Below, piece after piece: positions 60,765 to 64,000 of a DNA stretch of 64,000 nt. Source of the DNA: Powellomyces hirtus (Eukaryota; Chytridiomycota; Chytridiomycetes; Spizellomycetales; Powellomycetaceae); NCBI GenBank assembly GCA_025526995.1, contig JAHLKG010000001.1, forward strand, positions 1,116,001 through 1,180,000, written 5' to 3'. The notes below the pieces were generated by a model. The model made no database searches. It saw only the letters and a list, made by a program, of their open reading frames with translations, and was not told where the DNA came from. The position numbers and the translations under genes are program-made. Within the stretch, counting starts at the first letter, position 1. Each line of letters starts with the position of its first letter.

Positions 60765-61264
60765 TGTTGGGATCTACCTGTGGGCGCCTCTGGGAGGACT
60801 TAGAGCACACAGGACTTGTGGGAGGACCTCCACTTGTGTCTAGAATGATCTGGAATGATCCAGAATGGTTTGAGAGGATCTGGAAAGGCCTGGAACACGT
60901 CTGGAGTGCTGATATAAGCACCAAGGAAAGACAGAAGACACTCTGTGATTCAGGAACAATACTAGGCGAGATCAAGCCTGACTCAGAAAGGCCAGGGGTG
61001 TCTCGGGCAAGCTAGGGCACAGTTAGATTGTCACTACACATGTACTATGATCCAAGATGTTATAAAAGGACGCCCTCTGCAAATCCCCAACCCATACAAA
61101 AACAGTCCAACACACTCTACTTGTCTAGTACACTCTGCCAAACACTACAGGCAACCTTTCCTACCTTGGGAAGCACCTTCAGACCCTCTGCAAGTCTTGA
61201 CACCAACCTAGCAACCTATCTGGTATGCTGAGTTCCTGTTGATAGATGTCAAGACATCTCAACA
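60765..61264 (+). repeat. Copia-3 LTR shared by copies B and C
   Basis: 500 bp, starts TGTTGGGATC. It serves as 3' LTR of B and 5' LTR of C. Its first ~240 bp differ clearly from the B 5' LTR, while the rest is nearly identical. Confidence 0.85.
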
Positions 61265-61543
61265 GGTTATGAGCCCTGACACAGCTGTCTGAACATTACT
61301 GACTCCACCTCTATCCCTCGAAGGGAAACACGTCACTGTGTCTATCACTGGTACTGCTGAGGACTTGGAGAACTGTTTGAGCACTCGAGAGCCTAGATAG
61401 CAGAGCATAGGACACCTGCGTCTGACCATCAAACGAGCTATTGTCTGGACTGGACTGGACTGGAGTGGATTTTCTGGAGCAGGTTCTGACCACTTGCGGT
61501 TGAACACTGGGACTATCGCATTTTGCCACACTCTTTGCACAAG

Positions 61544-61931
61544 ATGGCTGATGATTCTGACATCCGAGTGTCCATTGAGAGGTTCACTGAGGAGAATTTT
61601 CACCTTTGGAAGTTGAAAATGAAGATGCTGTTGATTGAGAAGGGACTTTGGGATGCCATTGACATCAAGGACAGCTCTGGAACTGCCAAGGCCACCAACA
61701 CAGCATCAGACAACTGGATACATCGCGATGAGAGAGCTCTGACTCTGCTGATCATGTCTTTGAACGATGAGCAATTGATGCATGTTCATGAGGCCGAATC
61801 CGCCCTTGAAGCATGGGAAAAACTGAGGGAGGTGCGTGGGAAGAAGGGGGTTGCCAACAGACACTTTGTAAGACGTTGGTTCCTCACTGTGACAATGGAC
61901 CCAACTGATTCCATGACCATCCACATCAACA
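61544..61931 (+). pseudogene. Copia-3 copy C gag, N-terminal part
   Basis: Same frame as copy B with one or two substitutions (LREVRGKKGVANRH), cut at the same CAACA site. Confidence 0.8.
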
Positions 61932-62297
61932 TATTGGAATGTTGAGCTTTGCGTACTCAACGTTAGTCCTTACATTAGATCCTTACTTGGAATCTCTGGC
62001 TAGAATGCGTGACCGTCATATCGGTAATGCTAAGAGCTGAATTGGATCACGTGTGATCACGTGATTGGAGAAAAAGTTGATTAGAATGCTTGACAAGCGA
62101 GACAATACCGATAAGACTTAAGACACAAAATACATTCACATACATTACATCTCTGTGCATATGACTACGATACACCGTCATCTGCATCACAGAAGAGCTC
62201 TGTAAACTCTTTACAAAGGCAATACAAGCAGGCTGCCTCGAATTCGTTCAATCCTCTGCAATTCCAATAAAGTTCAGGAAGTGCCTTTTCTCCAATA
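61932..62297 (+). repeat. 366-bp solo LTR in gag (copy C)
   Basis: Third copy of the insert, identical position and duplication (61927-61931, 62298-62302). Confidence 0.9.
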
Positions 62298-64000
62298 CAA
62301 CAAGATTAAAAGGATGACCCAGGAACTTGCTGCCATTGGAGCTTCCGTTTCTGAGGAGGACCATGTGTTCTCCTTGCTCTCTTCCCTTCCAGAAGCCTTT
62401 GACACCCTTGTGATGACTCTGGAGTCGACCAGTGAGAAGCTGGACTTGGCTTTTGTGACATCCAGGCTGTTGCAGGAGGAAATGAGGCGTGCAGATGGAA
62501 AGAAGAACTCTGGAAAGGCAGCAAAAGCCTTCTTCACACAAGCTGACACCAAAGGGAATGCTCAGAAGACCAACAAGGCTGGGGGAAAGCCAGATTGGAA
62601 GAAGGAGGCAGTCTGTCACTACTGCAACAAGAAGGGCCACATCAAGAAGGAATGCCACAAGAGGGCAGCAGACGAGAAGAAGGGCCTAAACCAGGCCAAC
62701 TCGACTCAACAGACGCCTGGAGGCTTTGCTTTCACCACCATTGGAACTCAGATGCCATCCCTGACATCCAACACTTGGATTTTGGACTCAGGAGCCTCTC
62801 AGCACATGACTGGCCGCAGAGAGCTGTTTGGGGACTATGAGAAGATGTCTCCTGTTGCCATTGAGATGGCAGACAATCACACATTGGAAGCTGTGGGGCA
62901 TGGAACGCTTCACACATGGGTGATCAACACAGAGGGGAAGACAGTGCCCCTGCAAATCCAGAACTGCTGGCACGTCCCCAAGATGACCAAGAACCTCCTA
63001 TCACTGGCTCGCCTTGCCAAAGCTGGAGCTTGTTTTGAAGTGGGACCACAGGCTGCTCGGATCATTGCAAAGGATGGGACGGCTTTCCTTGCCAAAGAGA
63101 ACCAATTTGTCTACACATTCGAGACAACACATGGGCAGGCAAATGCTGGGATTGCCCACAACGTTGGAAGGGACACAACAAGTCAGGACTTGTCCCTATG
63201 GCATCAGAGACTCGGCCATTTGAACGTTGCAGACATTGGAAGGCTCACCAAGCTTGCCAAGGGCGTTCAAACCAGTGGGAGCTTGAGCATTTGTGACACT
63301 TGTGCACTCAGCAAAGCAAGCAGAGCGCCATTCCCCAAGGCACAGGCCTCCAGAGCATCAGAGAAGCTGGGATTGATCCACACAGATGTCTGGGGACCAG
63401 TTGAACCACTCACAATCACTGGATATCGCTATTTCGTCACATTCATTGATGACAAGACGAGATATTTCCATGTTTGCCTTATGAAGACCAAGGGAGAAGT
63501 TGCTAGGCACTATCAGGAGCTGGAAGCAGCACTCGTCCCCCTACATGGAAAGCAGATCAAAGCTGTCAGATCCGACCCAGGAGGCGAGTACATGAGCAAC
63601 TTGCTAAGGGACCACTTCAAGGAGAAGGGCACACAGCATCAGAGGAGTTCAGTAAATACTCCACAGCAAAATGGTGTTGCTGAACGAGCCAACCGTACCC
63701 TTGTGGAGATGGGGAGATGTTTGTTGAAGCAGTCAGGCTTGGACAAGCGTTTCTGGGGAGAAGCAATCATGACAGCAGTCTATCTGAGGAACAGATCTCC
63801 CACTGTTGCATGCCCCAAGACACCTTATGAGATGTTCCATGGTATCCCACCATCTCTGGACATTTGAGGACGTTTGGATGCATTGCCTATGCCTACATTC
63901 AACCCAACAAGCGCCAGAAGCTGGATGATGCTGCCGTGAAGTGCATCATGCTGGGGTATAGCTCCCACAGCAAGGAATACCGGCTTATGGACATACTCAC
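62298..64000 (+). pseudogene. Copia-3 copy C gag-PR-INT, runs off the window
   Basis: Open through knuckle, protease and integrase. One G is missing near 63858 (GG against GGG in A and B), which stops the frame at 63867. The last four bases (after GGACATAC) differ from copy B, so another junction may start at the right edge; too short to tell. Confidence 0.8.

Overview
The window reads as nuclear DNA of a zoosporic (chytrid-type) fungus. Genes are on both strands and most carry short GT..AG introns. A radial-spoke gene (RSPH14) implies a flagellum. The metabolic and signalling genes are typical fungal or opisthokont ones, and the right half is packed with Copia retrotransposons and a Crypton-like element.

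Left half, about 1-29.7 kb, host genes. On the minus strand: RSPH14 (runs off the left edge), a tail-anchored hypothetical protein, a DUF579 glucuronoxylan-methyltransferase-like enzyme, a Gln-rich hypothetical protein, DIM1 rRNA dimethylase and FGAM synthase (ADE6). On the plus strand: a tandem-PH protein, WDR6, a metaxin/FAXC-like GST-fold protein, a free-standing EXD2 C-terminal-domain protein, a GRDP-ubiquitin-like fusion, WDR24 (SEA/GATOR2) and a two-finger C2H2 protein. They cover flagellum, tRNA and rRNA modification, purine synthesis, TOR signalling and cell-surface polysaccharide. I see no operon-like logic.

Middle, about 30.5-36.15 kb plus a displaced piece at 42.34 kb: a Crypton-like locus. 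A decayed tyrosine recombinase (Ndc10-II-type catalytic region plus GCR1_C-type C-terminus, minus strand) faces two plus-strand genes. One encodes an unknown protein with an acidic tail. The other encodes a very divergent histone H3/CENP-A-type histone fold. All eight introns I could define here carry one shared inverted-repeat unit (consensus GGACRYAKTAAAT at one end and its complement at the other). The unit also occurs between the genes and as a 3-copy array upstream of the recombinase. The host introns I worked through do not have it. A recombinase of the family that gave rise to yeast Ndc10, with its own H3-like histone and a repeated DNA motif, is the most unusual thing in the window.

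Right half, 36.15-64 kb: Copia insertions. Copia-1 (36151-42333, minus, 252-bp LTRs, GAGTT target duplication) split the Crypton array and has a chromodomain between integrase and RT. At 43.5-45.3 kb lie relic solo LTRs, one nested in another. Copia-2 (45.6-49.9 kb, minus) is badly decayed. From 49895 to the right edge lies a cluster of Copia-3 copies (500-bp LTRs). All three gag genes carry the same 366-bp solo-LTR insertion, and one half-element was inverted by LTR-LTR recombination, with its target duplication now in inverted orientation. All Copia-1 and Copia-3 primer sites that can be read match the anticodon stem-loop of initiator tRNA-Met.
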